64,000 nucleotides of DNA from Ruegeria atlantica. GTDB lineage: Bacteria; Pseudomonadota; Alphaproteobacteria; Rhodobacterales; Rhodobacteraceae. The position numbers and the translations under genes are program-made. The notes below the pieces were generated by a model that was given only the letters and a program-made list of their open reading frames with translations, was not told where the DNA came from and made no database searches. Numbering within the stretch: position 1 is the first letter of the stretch; each line of letters starts with the position of its first letter. Of this stretch, positions 8,905 to 17,391 are shown in pieces. The stretch spans positions 186,093 through 250,092 of the forward strand of contig NZ_CYPU01000039.1 in NCBI RefSeq assembly GCF_001458195.1. The letters are read 5' to 3'.

Positions 8905-10098
8905 ATGTCCAATAGAACCCAGTCTCTCTTGCGCCAGCCGCTCATTCTGCCCTGCGGCGTAACTCTTAAAAACCGAATTGCTAAATCGGCGATGTCTGAC
9001 TCGCTTGGTGACGGCAAAGGCAATCCAAGTGATGATCAAATCAAGCTCTATGAGCGTTGGGCAACTGGCGGCCTCGCCCTCTCGATCATCGGCGAAGTGC
9101 AAGGCACACCTCATTTCGCAGAGAAGCCCGGCAATTTGGTTTTGAACGATCAATCCGATTTCGCATTTCTAAGAAAACTTTCACAGGCAGGGGCAACCAA
9201 CGACGCTCATTTGTGGCCGCAACTTGGACATGCAGGTGCGATGGCGGATGCTCCGATCAGCTCGCCGAAGGGGCCGAGTAGACTTGATTTGCCCGGTTTG
9301 AAATGCGACGCACTGTCCTTGGATGAGATCCATGCACTGCCGGCCGAATTTGCACGCACAGCATACCTTGCCAAGCAGCTCGGGTTCGGTGGCGTTGAGT
9401 TGCATGCGGCCCATGGATTCTTACTCAACCAGTTTCTGTCTCCGCTATTCAACAAACGCGAAGATGCCTATGGCGGTTCTTTGCAAAACCGGATGAGACT
9501 GCTGCTGGAAGTGATCAGCGCCGTGCGTAATGCAGTTGGCCCGGATTTCCCTGTGGGCATCAAGTTGAACGCGACAGATCAACTTGAAGGCGGCTTCGCT
9601 GAAGATGAATCCCTTGAGGTCATTGCGGCATTAGATAAAACAACAATTGATCTGATTGATGTCAGCGGCGGCACATATTTTCCGGGTGCTGCGTCACCAT
9701 CAGATCGTGCGGGTTCCGGCGCCTATTTTCTAGATTTTGCTGCGCGTGCGCGTGCGAAAACGAACATTCCCTTTATGGTGACGGGCGGTTTCAAGACGCT
9801 TGCGCAGGCCAAAAGCGCCATTGTAGAAGGCAATGCCGATCTCGTTGGATTGGCCCGCGCATTGGTCGTTGATCCAGAATTGCCATCATTTTGGCTTTCC
9901 GATCAACGTGACGAGCCGCAATTCCCACGTTTCAAAAACCCTCCGGAAGGCGGTGTGACTGCATGGTACACGATGCAAGTCACGCGGATCGCCAGAGGTG
10001 AGGGCGCGCTTGAACCAGGTGATCTGGAAGATGCAATGGCGGCCTACGAAGCCAGAGATGAGGTTCGACGAGAGATTTGGAATTCTCATTTCGGTTGA
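8905..10098 (+). CDS. NADH:flavin oxidoreductase, Old Yellow Enzyme family
   Basis: An FMN-dependent ene-reductase of the OYE / 2,4-dienoyl-CoA reductase group; the natural substrate cannot be told from sequence. I place the start at ATG 8905, preceded by GAGGAA, giving 397 residues; an upstream TTG at 8893 is possible but lies inside that ribosome-binding site. The barrel shows the N-terminal LKNRIAKSAMSD, the flavin-proximal ELHAAHGFLLNQFLSP and the following NKREDAYGGS, and the phosphate-binding VTGGFKTLAQA and DLVGLARALV. Only the single OYE domain is present, without the C-terminal FAD/NAD module of FadH. Codons are richer in A and T than in the neighbouring core genes, hinting at acquisition. 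Confidence 0.9.
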   Translation: MSNRTQSLLRQPLILPCGVTLKNRIAKSAMSDSLGDGKGNPSDDQIKLYERWATGGLALSIIGEVQGTPHFAEKPGNLVLNDQSDFAFLRKLSQAGATNDAHLWPQLGHAGAMADAPISSPKGPSRLDLPGLKCDALSLDEIHALPAEFARTAYLAKQLGFGGVELHAAHGFLLNQFLSPLFNKREDAYGGSLQNRMRLLLEVISAVRNAVGPDFPVGIKLNATDQLEGGFAEDESLEVIAALDKTTIDLIDVSGGTYFPGAASPSDRAGSGAYFLDFAARARAKTNIPFMVTGGFKTLAQAKSAIVEGNADLVGLARALVVDPELPSFWLSDQRDEPQFPRFKNPPEGGVTAWYTMQVTRIARGEGALEPGDLEDAMAAYEARDEVRREIWNSHFG

Positions 10099-10387
10099 AC
10101 TCCACGAGCAACTTGAAGCCAACATTGGCGCAGCCTTAGCGAACGGCAGCATTGGTCCGCATCGCAGATCAAATCTTTGAAAGGAAAGCGCATCCGCTGG
10201 AGACTACAAGGGTGCCCGTATCACAGGGGGCAGAAACGCCGTACGCTGCGTTTGGCTTTATTCCGCTTTTTGCAGAGAGGTTTGCATAAGCCCAACCCCT
10301 TTTTGCACCGGAATTGATCGCCTGCACCCTTGCTCTGACGGTTCTCTGCTTTAGGGTGCGCGGCGTTGCGAGCAGAAGGATTTTGAG

Positions 10388-11434
10388 ATGAAAAAGAACC
10401 CATTGGGGCGCACTGGTATTGAAGTGACGGATCTGTGCCTTGGCACCATGACGTTTGGGACGCAGACCTCTGAAACGGATGCACATACCCAGATCGACAT
10501 GGCGCTGGAGGCTGGGATCAATTTCGTTGACGCGGCTGAGATGTACCCGGTGAACCCGGTCTTGAAAGAGACTGTGGGGCGGACCGAAGAAATCCTGGGC
10601 AACTGGAACGCGGTGAACCCCGCGCGGCGGGCGGAGTATATTCTGGCGACCAAACACTCCGGTGCAGGTTTCGCGCATGCACGCGACGGGGCACCAATTT
10701 CTGCGCAAACGATACCCGAAGCGATCGAGGGGTCTCTGCGTCGTTTGCAGACGGATTGCATCGATCTGTATCAGTTTCATTGGCCCAATCGCGGCAGTTA
10801 CATGTTTCGGCAGAACTGGACCTATGCGCCGACTGGTCACGACACCAATGACGTACTGGAGAATATGGAGGAGTGCCTTGTCGCTCTGCAACAGCAAGTC
10901 GATAAAGGCAATATCCGCGCATTCGGCCTGTCGAATGAAAGCGCATGGGGCACCGCGCAATGGCTGCGGCTGGCCGAACAGATGGGCGCGCCACGGGTCG
11001 CTTCGGTTCAGAATGAATATTCTCTGCTGTGTCGCCATTTCGACACCGATATGGCCGAGCTAAGCGTGCACGAGGATGTCGGCCTGATGGCGTTTTCTCC
11101 GTTGGCGGCAGGGTTTCTGACGGGCAAGTATCAGGGTGGAGCGGTGCCTAAGGGCTCGCGCATGGATCTTGTTCCGACCATGGGCGGGCGTAAGTACGAG
11201 CGTGTGTTTGGGGCCGTAGATGCCTATCTGGAGATCGCGCAGCGGCATGGCCTGGATCCGGTTCACATGGCGCTGGCATGGTGCCAAACGCGCCCGTTCA
11301 TGATGTCTGCCATATTCGGAGCGACCACGGTACCGCAGCTGGCTCATATTCTGGGGGGCACAGAGGTGGTGTTGGCGGATGATGTCCTGGCGGATGTCAG
11401 TGCCGCGCATCGCGCGCATCCGATGCCGTTCTAG
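10388..11434 (+). CDS. Aldo/keto reductase, Tas-like
   Basis: An NADP(H)-dependent aldo/keto reductase of the Tas group; the substrate is unknown. The 348-residue product begins with the family pattern PLGRTGIEVTDLCLGTMTFG and contains the catalytic tetrad region: D48 and Y53 in FVDAAEMYP, a lysine in ILATKHSG and a histidine in LYQFHWPNRG. The C-terminal part has the cofactor-binding segment FSPLAAGFLTGKY. The start is an ATG preceded by AGAAGGA. It stands alone, with 289 bp of unremarkable DNA before it and about 1 kb of gene-poor DNA after it. Confidence 0.92.
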   Translation: MKKNPLGRTGIEVTDLCLGTMTFGTQTSETDAHTQIDMALEAGINFVDAAEMYPVNPVLKETVGRTEEILGNWNAVNPARRAEYILATKHSGAGFAHARDGAPISAQTIPEAIEGSLRRLQTDCIDLYQFHWPNRGSYMFRQNWTYAPTGHDTNDVLENMEECLVALQQQVDKGNIRAFGLSNESAWGTAQWLRLAEQMGAPRVASVQNEYSLLCRHFDTDMAELSVHEDVGLMAFSPLAAGFLTGKYQGGAVPKGSRMDLVPTMGGRKYERVFGAVDAYLEIAQRHGLDPVHMALAWCQTRPFMMSAIFGATTVPQLAHILGGTEVVLADDVLADVSAAHRAHPMPF

Positions 11435-11544
11435 GGGGCGCTGCCAAACCGTTGATCGCACTTTTTTCTTGGCAACACCTCGCCTTGTCAGTTTTGGTCA
11501 AAAGCTTTGGCGCTCTCTTACATTAATCAGCATTAAGGCAAAAA

Positions 11545-11790
11545 ATGCGCTATCAAGCGGTTGCTATTCAGGACATTTTATCGGCCCTGACCGCCCCTTG
11601 CCCTCATTTGCTTTTGCTGCGTTTGCAAACCTTTGCAACAGAGCACTTCCGCTATACGCTCGGTGCAAACGTTCGTGTAAATATCGTGAACGACAGTGAT
11701 GCGGGCATACTGACTTACACGCGCAAAGGGTCAGGCCTTCTTTGTCCAACTCAATACCAGATCTCATTTAATGACCAGCTTAGTAGATAA
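11545..11790 (+). CDS. Small hypothetical ORF, 81 residues
   Basis: An ATG with AAGG seven bases upstream opens an 81-codon frame ending at 11790. No family is recognised. The N-terminal half is hydrophobic and Leu-rich, while the second half contains NVRVNIVNDSDAGILTY, which looks protein-like. It lies in a gene-poor stretch behind the aldo/keto reductase, so it may be a small gene, a remnant or chance. Confidence 0.25.
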   Translation: MRYQAVAIQDILSALTAPCPHLLLLRLQTFATEHFRYTLGANVRVNIVNDSDAGILTYTRKGSGLLCPTQYQISFNDQLSR

Positions 11791-12424
11791 ATGCCTCCTG
11801 GCAACGCCACTCACCGCGCCGCCAGGAGGTAGCCAGACATATCTGGCAGATGCGAAAGCAACAGAGGTAATTCAAACTTGCCACGCGGTTGAGTACTTGA
11901 ATCAAAATTACAACAATTCAAGGTTTTTTGCGCGCGATAAAAAATATATTATCGCGTGCTGGATGTGTAAATGTTTATTCGAGCTTACATACTGTATTTT
12001 AAGACAGGGTCGCGTCGATCAAGTAGTTGGTTACGAATTTGGACAATAGGGGCGTCACTCAGTGTCAATACCAGCCTAGTTGCCCCCGTGCCTAACCGCA
12101 CTTTCCAGATAGTCTGGGCAGTCCCATGACCAGACTATGGCCCGCGTTGTCCATCATCCCAGAAAAAGGCAGCGCGGGCACTTATTTCGTCACCTTATAT
12201 TGCCCCGTTTTTAACAAGCAACTGCTTCGGGATCTTGCCGGTCATCTGACGCAAATTGCCAAGGATTTAGCATTGACTGGCCGTTTTTGTTGAACCCGCG
12301 GCGAAGGTCCGCTTTAGACACTGTGAGCACCCCGATTAGCTGAGGCAACAACTACTAACACAGCGAAGAAGGGCACGGCTTGATCCACGCCCTTTTTCTG
12401 TTCGGTGTGCTTGCCGTTAGCCGC
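11791..12424. other. Gene-poor stretch with inverted repeats and a terminator-like hairpin
   Basis: No convincing gene is seen. An overlapping 92-codon frame (11771-12049) has low-quality composition and is not believed. The stretch holds a 9-bp inverted repeat (CCTCCTGGC at 11794-11802 with GCCAGGAGG at 11821-11829), an 8-bp one (CGCGATAA at 11933-11940 with TTATCGCG at 11949-11956) and a rightward hairpin followed by five T at 12369-12397. Base composition is lower in GC than the flanking genes. Confidence 0.5.
12369..12397 (+). terminator. Terminator-like hairpin
   Basis: AAGGGC at 12369-12374 pairs with GCCCTT, with an inner GG/CC pair and a two-base mismatch between, followed by a T run. 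No intact gene precedes it on this strand, so it may be a leftover of a lost gene. Confidence 0.45.
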
Positions 12425-12688
12425 TTACCCCTTGGGTTCCGGATCTGGTCTTGCCATCACCTTCGGCTTGCTCTTTTTCGCCTCCCGTAGTTTCTCTACT
12501 TCTTGGTCGATGCCTGCTGGGCGCAGCGGATGACGTTGCATCTTTTTGGCTGCGCCGATTTTGGCGACGGCTTCAAAGAGCACGAAGACTTTGCGCCCGA
12601 AGGCTTCGTCTTCAGTCGCGGCTTCAAGGAATGCAGGCAGCGTAAGGGCTTTGCCCCCTCGGCCTGTCGCCCCACTCTCAGGATATTT
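12425..12688 (-). pseudogene. Truncated remnant of an unidentified gene (C-terminal part)
   Basis: A leftward frame of 87 codons ends with TAA at 12425-12427. It uses codons like the neighbouring genes and reads as protein, for example LPAFLEAATEDEAFG and FVLFEAVAKIGAAKK, ending in a charged tail. There is no plausible start codon at its head: the frame simply opens after a stop inside the repeat-like element at 12681-12702. I therefore read it as the 3' end of a gene whose 5' part is lost. The family is not recognised. Confidence 0.45.
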
Positions 12689-12709
12689 TTAGCCAGATGA
12701 AGAGGCGGA
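12678..12709. repeat. Intergenic repeat-like element (copy 2)
   Basis: The core at 12681-12702 matches the element at 1088-1109 at 20 of 22 positions and lies seven bases past the stop codon of the leftward gene at 12710. Position and orientation relative to the upstream gene are the same in both copies. Confidence 0.55.
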
Positions 12710-13431
12710 TCAGCACTTGAGCGCGTTGTTCAGGCTTTTGTGGCCGGTAAACGCGCCGAGGTCGCTAGTGGTCCAGTCTTTTTCGTAAGTGACACTGATG
12801 ACCCGGGTCCAGTTGCCGTTGGCGAGGATCAGTTCCGGAGTGCCGCCGCAATCGAGCAGACCGCCGGATATGAAATCTTCTCCAATACGGTGATTGGTGA
12901 GATTGGGCAGCGATGCGATTTCGGTCAGCTCGCCGTCTGCAAATCGCCATATGCGCAGGGTTTTGGCCAAGTGAGGGCGATCAACATAGGCGATCTCGAC
13001 GTTGCCGTCGCCATCCATGTCGGCCGCTCCGACCGGAGCGAGCCAGCGAAAGCGGGTTCCGATGTAGGGCGTAGCGGCGATCAGGCCGCCGCCATTGTAG
13101 ATTGCAAGCCGTGCACCTTTATCACGATGGCTTTCAACCACCAGAGCTTCGCGACGGCCATCATTATCAACATCAATCAGGCGCGGACGGATATCTTCGA
13201 AAACGCGCTCTTTTGGCAGCCGGATTGTGTATTTCGCCCATTCCGGCGCATATTGCAGGATCAGGGCGCCGTATTCAATCTGATCACCGAGCACCCCGTG
13301 CGGGTATCGCGCAGTGGGTTCGGAGTACTCTGCCGAACCCAGCGGCTCATACTGCCATGGCTGCTGAGATTTTGTCTGGTTCGGACAGGTTCCAATTGCG
13401 ATCGCGGCCGCCGCGATCGCTTTGAAAAGCA

Positions 13432-13432
<1 letters not shown>
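12710..13432 (-). CDS. Secreted FG-GAP/VCBS-like repeat protein with DxDxDG calcium motifs
   Basis: The 240-residue product begins with a short signal-peptide-like stretch (residues 1-15, then a Cys at 16 that could be a lipoprotein site or a disulfide partner). Two calcium-binding-type motifs, DVDNDG at 87-92 and DMDGDG at 138-143, are each followed by beta-strand patterns as in FG-GAP/VCBS repeats of beta-propeller proteins. Function is unknown; such proteins are usually exported and bind ligands or surfaces. Its ATG overlaps the stop of the ferredoxin gene (TGATG), so the two are co-translated, although no functional link between them is obvious. Confidence 0.8.
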
Positions 13433-13821
<389 letters not shown>

Positions 13822-13865
13822 TCATTTGCGACTCGTCACGCCGCCTATGGACTTTCCTTGCATTT

Positions 13866-13880
13866 GTTCTATTTTTGTTC
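13866..13880 (+). promoter_or_regulatory. LexA (SOS) box
   Basis: GTTC-TATTTTT-GTTC is a perfect alphaproteobacterial LexA operator (GTTC-N7-GTTC). In related genomes such boxes precede the imuA-imuB-dnaE2 mutagenesis cassette. Here the ATG of the dnaE2 remnant follows three bases later. Confidence 0.85.
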
Positions 13881-13882
13881 TC

Positions 13883-14257
13883 ATGATTGCGTTACCTACC
13901 CGCCCTGTGTCTTCGGACCGGAACTGGCCGCGCCCGCCCGCGTGTCTGCCCGCCAACCGGTTGAACGACCCGCCCGAGGGCGCGCTGGTGGCGGTCGCGG
14001 GGCTGGTGATCCTGCGGCAGAGGCCCGGGACGGCCAAGGGGGTGATCTTTGTCACGCTTGAGGATGAGACCGGCATCGTGAACGTGGTGGTCTGGCGCAA
14101 GATCTATGAACGTTTCCGCCGGGCGGTGATCTCGGGGCGGCTGCTGCGGGTCACGGGCCGGATGCAGCGGGCGCATTCGGTGACCCATGTGATCGCGGAA
14201 GAGGTTGAGGATATCTCGGGCATGCTGGATGTGCTGGTGCGGGGGGAGGCTGTATAA
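13883..14257 (+). pseudogene. dnaE2: C-terminal OB-fold remnant of error-prone polymerase DnaE2 (ImuC)
   Basis: Full DnaE2 is a catalytic alpha-type subunit of about 1,000 residues used with ImuA and ImuB in SOS mutagenesis. Here only 124 codons remain. From about residue 34 the sequence follows the last domain of DnaE2: VAGLVILRQRPGTAKGVIF, TLEDETGIVNVVVW, then FRRAVISGRLLRVTGRMQR and the terminal HVIAEEVEDISGML. The first about 30 residues are Pro/Arg-rich and unplaced. The frame is open from an ATG just after a LexA box, so a short OB-fold protein could still be made under SOS control, but no ribosome-binding site is seen. imuA, imuB and the polymerase domains are absent, which points to an internal deletion. 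Confidence 0.85.
14162..14250 (+). repeat. Repeat A: dnaE2 3' end, left copy
   Basis: The segment coding for the last OB-fold strand of DnaE2 recurs, diverged, at 15541-15630. Both copies encode HSVT-x-VIAE-(E/D)-VE and SGML, and both continue into a run of G followed by GAGG. Confidence 0.8.
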
Positions 14258-14379
14258 TCTGGCAGAAAAGATGCACTAAAATCGAATATTTGCATTTTGA
14301 AGGACCGTCGCAGAAACTGATGGACGCAAGGCATCCTGGTCGATGAACATTGAGCACCGTAATTGGTCCGAGGTTTCAC

Positions 14380-15377
14380 GTGGCAAACTATTCCTACATA
14401 GGTTACTCGCCTGACGTCATATCGGTGACGGTGTTTGGTTTTGGTACAGTCACGCTGTCACCAACCTACGATCCCAGCACAGACCGGCGCGTATTCAATG
14501 TTGAAGACGAACCCGGGCCACCGCCGCTTATCAACGGTGACCCTGACAATGGTACGGATTTCAATGGAGACCGTTTCAACAACGAAATCGGGGATGACCT
14601 GACCCAACAAGGTCTTGTTACAGATCTGGACGGCAATCCCATTTCCGGCCTTACCGAAAATGGGAACATCTATCTTGAAGAGTCCTATGCGCTTTCAGAT
14701 CCCGATGGCGGTAGAATCACCGTATACAGGGTTGAAGTGGACGGCGTTCTTGCGGGTTACATAACCTCTGAGCCGTTGGTGCCGGGCGTTGCTTACGACT
14801 CTACCTCGTCAAATGTGACACCGGACAATGCGCCGGATACGACAGACCCGGATGCAATCGTTGACGTCCCTTGTTTCCTTCAGGGCAAACTGATCGGGAC
14901 ACCGTCGGGTGAAAAGGCTGTTGAAACGCTTGAGGTCGGCGATCTGGTTTTGACCGCTGAGGGGCAGGCTAAAGAGATCAAGTGGATCGGATCACGGTCG
15001 GTTGATGTCTCACGTGCTGATAAATGCCATCTGAAGCCCGTTAGAATTGCCACAGGAGCATTGGACCAAGGATTGCCAGCATCCGACCTTTTTGTGTCGC
15101 TAACCACCGGATACTTGTTTCTGCTGCCGGGTTGGAATTGCTTTTTGAGGATGCAGACGTTCTAGTACCCGCGAAGTTCTTGTTAGATCTGCCGGGGGTT
15201 GAGGTTGTCTCGGATTCCTCCCGTGTCGTCTATTACCACTTTATTTTCGACAAGCACGAGATTGTGGTGTCAAACGGCGCATATACGGAAAGTCTGTTTC
15301 TAGGGGATATCGCATTGAAGGGCATGGCGCATGAAGCGCAATTGGAACTCGCTGAAATCTTCCCTGACATTTTTTAA
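14380..15377 (+). pseudogene. Hint-domain protein, frameshifted
   Basis: Together the two frames would give a protein of about 332 residues: an N-terminal acidic, Asp/Asn-rich region, then a Hint domain (Hint_2 type). The domain opens with VPCFLQGKLIGTPSGEK (Cys at about 165) and has LEVGDLVLTAEG and KEIKWIGSR. At 15100 the frame shifts: the first frame runs on to a stop at 15165, while NHRILV...ELLFEDADVLVPAK continues in the next frame to 15377. One missing base in the codon before NHR, probably one C, explains it. The GTG at 14380 is preferred because CGAGG lies six bases before it; a TTG at 14350 lacks such support. Role unknown; these proteins are common in Rhodobacterales. Confidence 0.8.
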
Positions 15378-15475
15378 AGCTTGCCGTGGGGGTACGGACC
15401 AACTGCAGCGAAGGTTCTCAGAAAACACGAAGCTGCGATGGTGATTTCGCAATACATGCACTAGGTGGAACAAGT

Positions 15476-15630
15476 CGTTTCACCGCTTGAACAAAACCTC
15501 CTGCGATTGCTTGTCCCTATGGTCTACACGAAACTCGGCGTGCAGCCAGCGCATTCGGTAACCAACGTGATTGCGGAAGACGTCGAAGGCATGTCAGGCA
15601 TGCTGCATGTGCCGGAGCCGAGGGGGAGGT
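15476..15630. repeat. Duplication junction: degenerate GST 3' end (B') fused to degenerate dnaE2 3' end (A')
   Basis: Positions 15480-15547 read leftward encode a diverged copy of the last 22 residues of the GST gene, ending QSQ-x-VLFKR and a stop, as the intact gene does at 16438-16503. Directly joined at a shared TGCAG is a diverged copy of the dnaE2 3' end (15541-15630). The order A - B'A' - B is what a tandem duplication of the interval from A to B would leave. Confidence 0.75.
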
Positions 15631-15869
15631 CTTTTACCGATAACGCGAAGCCTTGTCGCCGCTTTGTGACAGAACAACTCACCTTCCGAGGTGCCACACT
15701 ACGCGCTCCTAAACCCATCCGTGAATCTAGGCAATTTTCCGCGACTTTGACGCCGGTTGGTCGACTCTCCGATGCCGGGCGGGTAATTGCAAGCGTCTTT
15801 GCGCGTCAGTCTTTGTCAGAACTTAGACTTGTTTTCGCACCACTCAATGCCTTCTGTGAGAGAGCCCGG
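15631..15869. other. Decayed DNA between the duplication junction and the hypothetical ORF
   Basis: No gene, RNA or clear regulatory site is seen. The stretch would correspond to sequence following repeat A if the region arose by tandem duplication, but no similarity to 14251-14490 is evident by eye. Confidence 0.4.
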
Positions 15870-16367
15870 ATGCCCAACGTAACACGACTTGGATCGCTCG
15901 ATAAAGCCGCCTCGCGGGATGAGAGCCAAATCCCTGATCAACTTACTGAACTCCGGGAGTTCACGCGCTCAAAGGGATATGTACACACCGCCAGAATGAT
16001 CGAGGAGGCATTGAGCGTTTACTCCTTAGAACAAAGGCACTTTGGGCCCGCAAAAAAATACTTCTCAAAAGTGCAGCAACTAAAGGGCATCGAATTGTCA
16101 GGATCGGCAGGAGAAACAGGCCGAAAACGGCATCCGGTTCCAAGCTTTCGCTCCGTGCGCTCCAAAAAACCGAATGGTTTGCCTTTGGGTACGGCAGAGA
16201 GGGCCGTTGGTCCAGTTCAGAAAGCAGGCACAAGGCAAAGGCAAATGACCTTTGTCTTAACAGCCCGGATGCGCGTTGACGGCAGGAATGTTACAGCACT
16301 GCATAATGAGCTCTTGAAGGGCAGGTCTGTGCCTTTCGATGCGGAGCCTGAATTCCAGTTTCGCTAA
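15870..16367 (+). CDS. Hypothetical protein, possibly a remnant
   Basis: A long frame is open from 15465 to 16367, but its first part is the repeat junction in coding-like frame and cannot be a real N-terminus. From ATG 15870 onward 165 codons remain. The stretch LTELREFTRSKGYVHTARMIEEAL looks like an amphipathic helical protein segment; the rest is basic and of low quality, and no ribosome-binding site is clear. The family is not recognised. It may be a decayed gene. Confidence 0.25.
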   Translation: MPNVTRLGSLDKAASRDESQIPDQLTELREFTRSKGYVHTARMIEEALSVYSLEQRHFGPAKKYFSKVQQLKGIELSGSAGETGRKRHPVPSFRSVRSKKPNGLPLGTAERAVGPVQKAGTRQRQMTFVLTARMRVDGRNVTALHNELLKGRSVPFDAEPEFQFR

Positions 16368-16435
16368 CAAACTCAGTTCCAGCCTAAGCGCCAACGACGG
16401 AAGATCATTGTAGATCCAAAGTGGTTTTGGGATGC

Positions 16436-16510
16436 ATTTACCTCTTGAACAATACCCCCTGCGACTGCTTATTCCGGTGATCACCGCGCAGCTCTACGTG
16501 CAGCGCGCGT
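16436..16510 (-). repeat. Repeat B: native 3' end of the GST gene
   Basis: This is the native C-terminal coding end of the GST gene. It matches the degenerate copy at 15476-15547, including the terminal residues VLFKR and a stop codon at the same place. The degenerate copy lies in the same orientation. Confidence 0.75.
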
Positions 16511-17127
16511 CCGGCCTTAACGCCGGGGCGGGCGCTGACATTTTCAAGCCACCGAGCGAAGTTAGGTTTGTCCTCCAACACCTGTTGTTGCCCTTCCCAC
16601 AGGCTTGCCCAGCCCCAGATCGACATGTCGGCGATGGAATAGAAATCGCCCGCGACGTATTCATTTTCGGCCAACCGCCGGTCCAATACTCCGTACAGCC
16701 GCCCGACTTCGGTGCGGTAGCGGTCCTTGGCATAAGGTAGATCCTGCGGCGGCTCAAGGTTTGGCGCGTATTTCAGGAAGTGATGCGCCTGACCGGCCAT
16801 CGGGCCAACGCCGCCCATTTGCCACATCAGCCATTCCTCGACTGCGATCCGGTCACGTTCGGTTTTGTCACAAAAGCGCCCGGTCTTGCGGGCGAGATAC
16901 ATCAGGATCGCGCCGCTTTCGAACACCGAGATAGGTGCGCCATCCGGGCCGTCCGGGTCAACGATGGCAGGCATCCGGTTGTTGGGCGCAATTTTCAGGA
17001 ACTCGGGGTCGAACTGATCACCCTTGCCGATATTGATCAGGTGAGTGGTGTAGGGAAGGTCCATCTCTTCCAAAGCGATGGACGCCTTCCAGCCATTCGG
17101 CGTGGGCCAGAAATACAGATCAATCAT
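16438..17127 (-). CDS. Glutathione S-transferase family protein, YfcG/Nu-class like
   Basis: The 229-residue product has an N-terminal thioredoxin-like domain beginning MIDLYFWPTPNGWKASIALEE, where TPNG is the active-site region of Nu-class GSTs with disulfide-bond reductase activity. NNRMPAIVD (cis-Pro) and FESGAILMYLA (glutathione gamma-glutamyl binding, E and S) follow. The C-terminal helical domain contains WLMWQMGGVGPM and SIADMSIWGW. Substrates beyond glutathione are not deducible. Its last codons are also present as a degenerate copy about 950 bp away, so its 3' flank took part in a rearrangement; the gene itself is intact. Confidence 0.92.
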   Translation of the reverse strand: MIDLYFWPTPNGWKASIALEEMDLPYTTHLINIGKGDQFDPEFLKIAPNNRMPAIVDPDGPDGAPISVFESGAILMYLARKTGRFCDKTERDRIAVEEWLMWQMGGVGPMAGQAHHFLKYAPNLEPPQDLPYAKDRYRTEVGRLYGVLDRRLAENEYVAGDFYSIADMSIWGWASLWEGQQQVLEDKPNFARWLENVSARPGVKAGRALHVELRGDHRNKQSQGVLFKR

Positions 17128-17214
17128 GGTGCCTCCTCAGGTTGAGGCGATCATGCGGTATTCTGCGCAATCGGCAAGAGGCGGTTACGAAAGCGTGACA
17201 CAGGGCAACCGGGC

Positions 17215-17243
17215 TTGACGGCCATGTAAACGCGGCGTATTTG
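17215..17243 (+). promoter_or_regulatory. Candidate sigma-70 promoter for metZ
   Basis: TTGACG at 17215-17220 and TATTTG at 17238-17243 are separated by 17 bp. A start near 17250 would place the whole SAM-II aptamer at the very 5' end of the transcript. Confidence 0.45.
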
Positions 17244-17256
17244 CATCGCAGAAGCT

Positions 17257-17312
17257 ACGTGGCGATTTGTTACCGGATTGCGGGCCACGCTAAACAACAC
17301 CGCTAAAAGGTC
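17257..17312 (+). promoter_or_regulatory. SAM-II riboswitch upstream of metZ
   Basis: CGTGGC (17258-17263) pairs with GCCACG (17284-17289) as stem P1. The loop contains GATTTGTTACCGGATTGCGG, like the SAM-II loop, and the 3' part holds ACCGCTAAAAGG, matching the conserved pseudoknot end GCUAAAAAGG. GCGG in the loop can pair with CCGC to form the pseudoknot. SAM-II aptamers control metA/metZ-type genes in alphaproteobacteria, so high SAM should lower metZ translation. Confidence 0.88.
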
Positions 17313-17315
17313 AGG

Positions 17316-17390
17316 ATGAAAGGCCCCTTTCGCTTGACCGCGTCTGGGGTTTTTTTGATGCCCTTGCCAGACAAGGGTCGAGAGGAATGA
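17316..17390 (+). CDS. Possible 24-residue leader ORF before metZ
   Basis: An ATG at 17316, just after an AGG behind the riboswitch, opens a 24-codon frame whose TGA at 17388-17390 lies one base before the metZ ATG at 17392. The DNA below it can fold in two ways (CCCTTG with CAAGGG, or GTCTGG with CCAGAC). Whether it is translated is unknown. Confidence 0.25.
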   Translation: MKGPFRLTASGVFLMPLPDKGREE

Positions 17391-17391
17391 G

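Noticed and set aside
10169..11038. Leftward 289-codon frame opposite the aldo/keto reductase
   Set aside because: It is the shadow of a clear enzyme gene with full motifs on the plus strand.
11515..11540. Possible CtrA site behind the aldo/keto reductase
   Set aside because: The TTAA halves are six bases apart and no promoter role is evident.
15465..15869. N-terminal part of a 300-codon frame starting at GTG 15465
   Set aside because: This part is the GST/dnaE2 repeat junction and reads the GST copy on the wrong strand, so it is not a real protein start.
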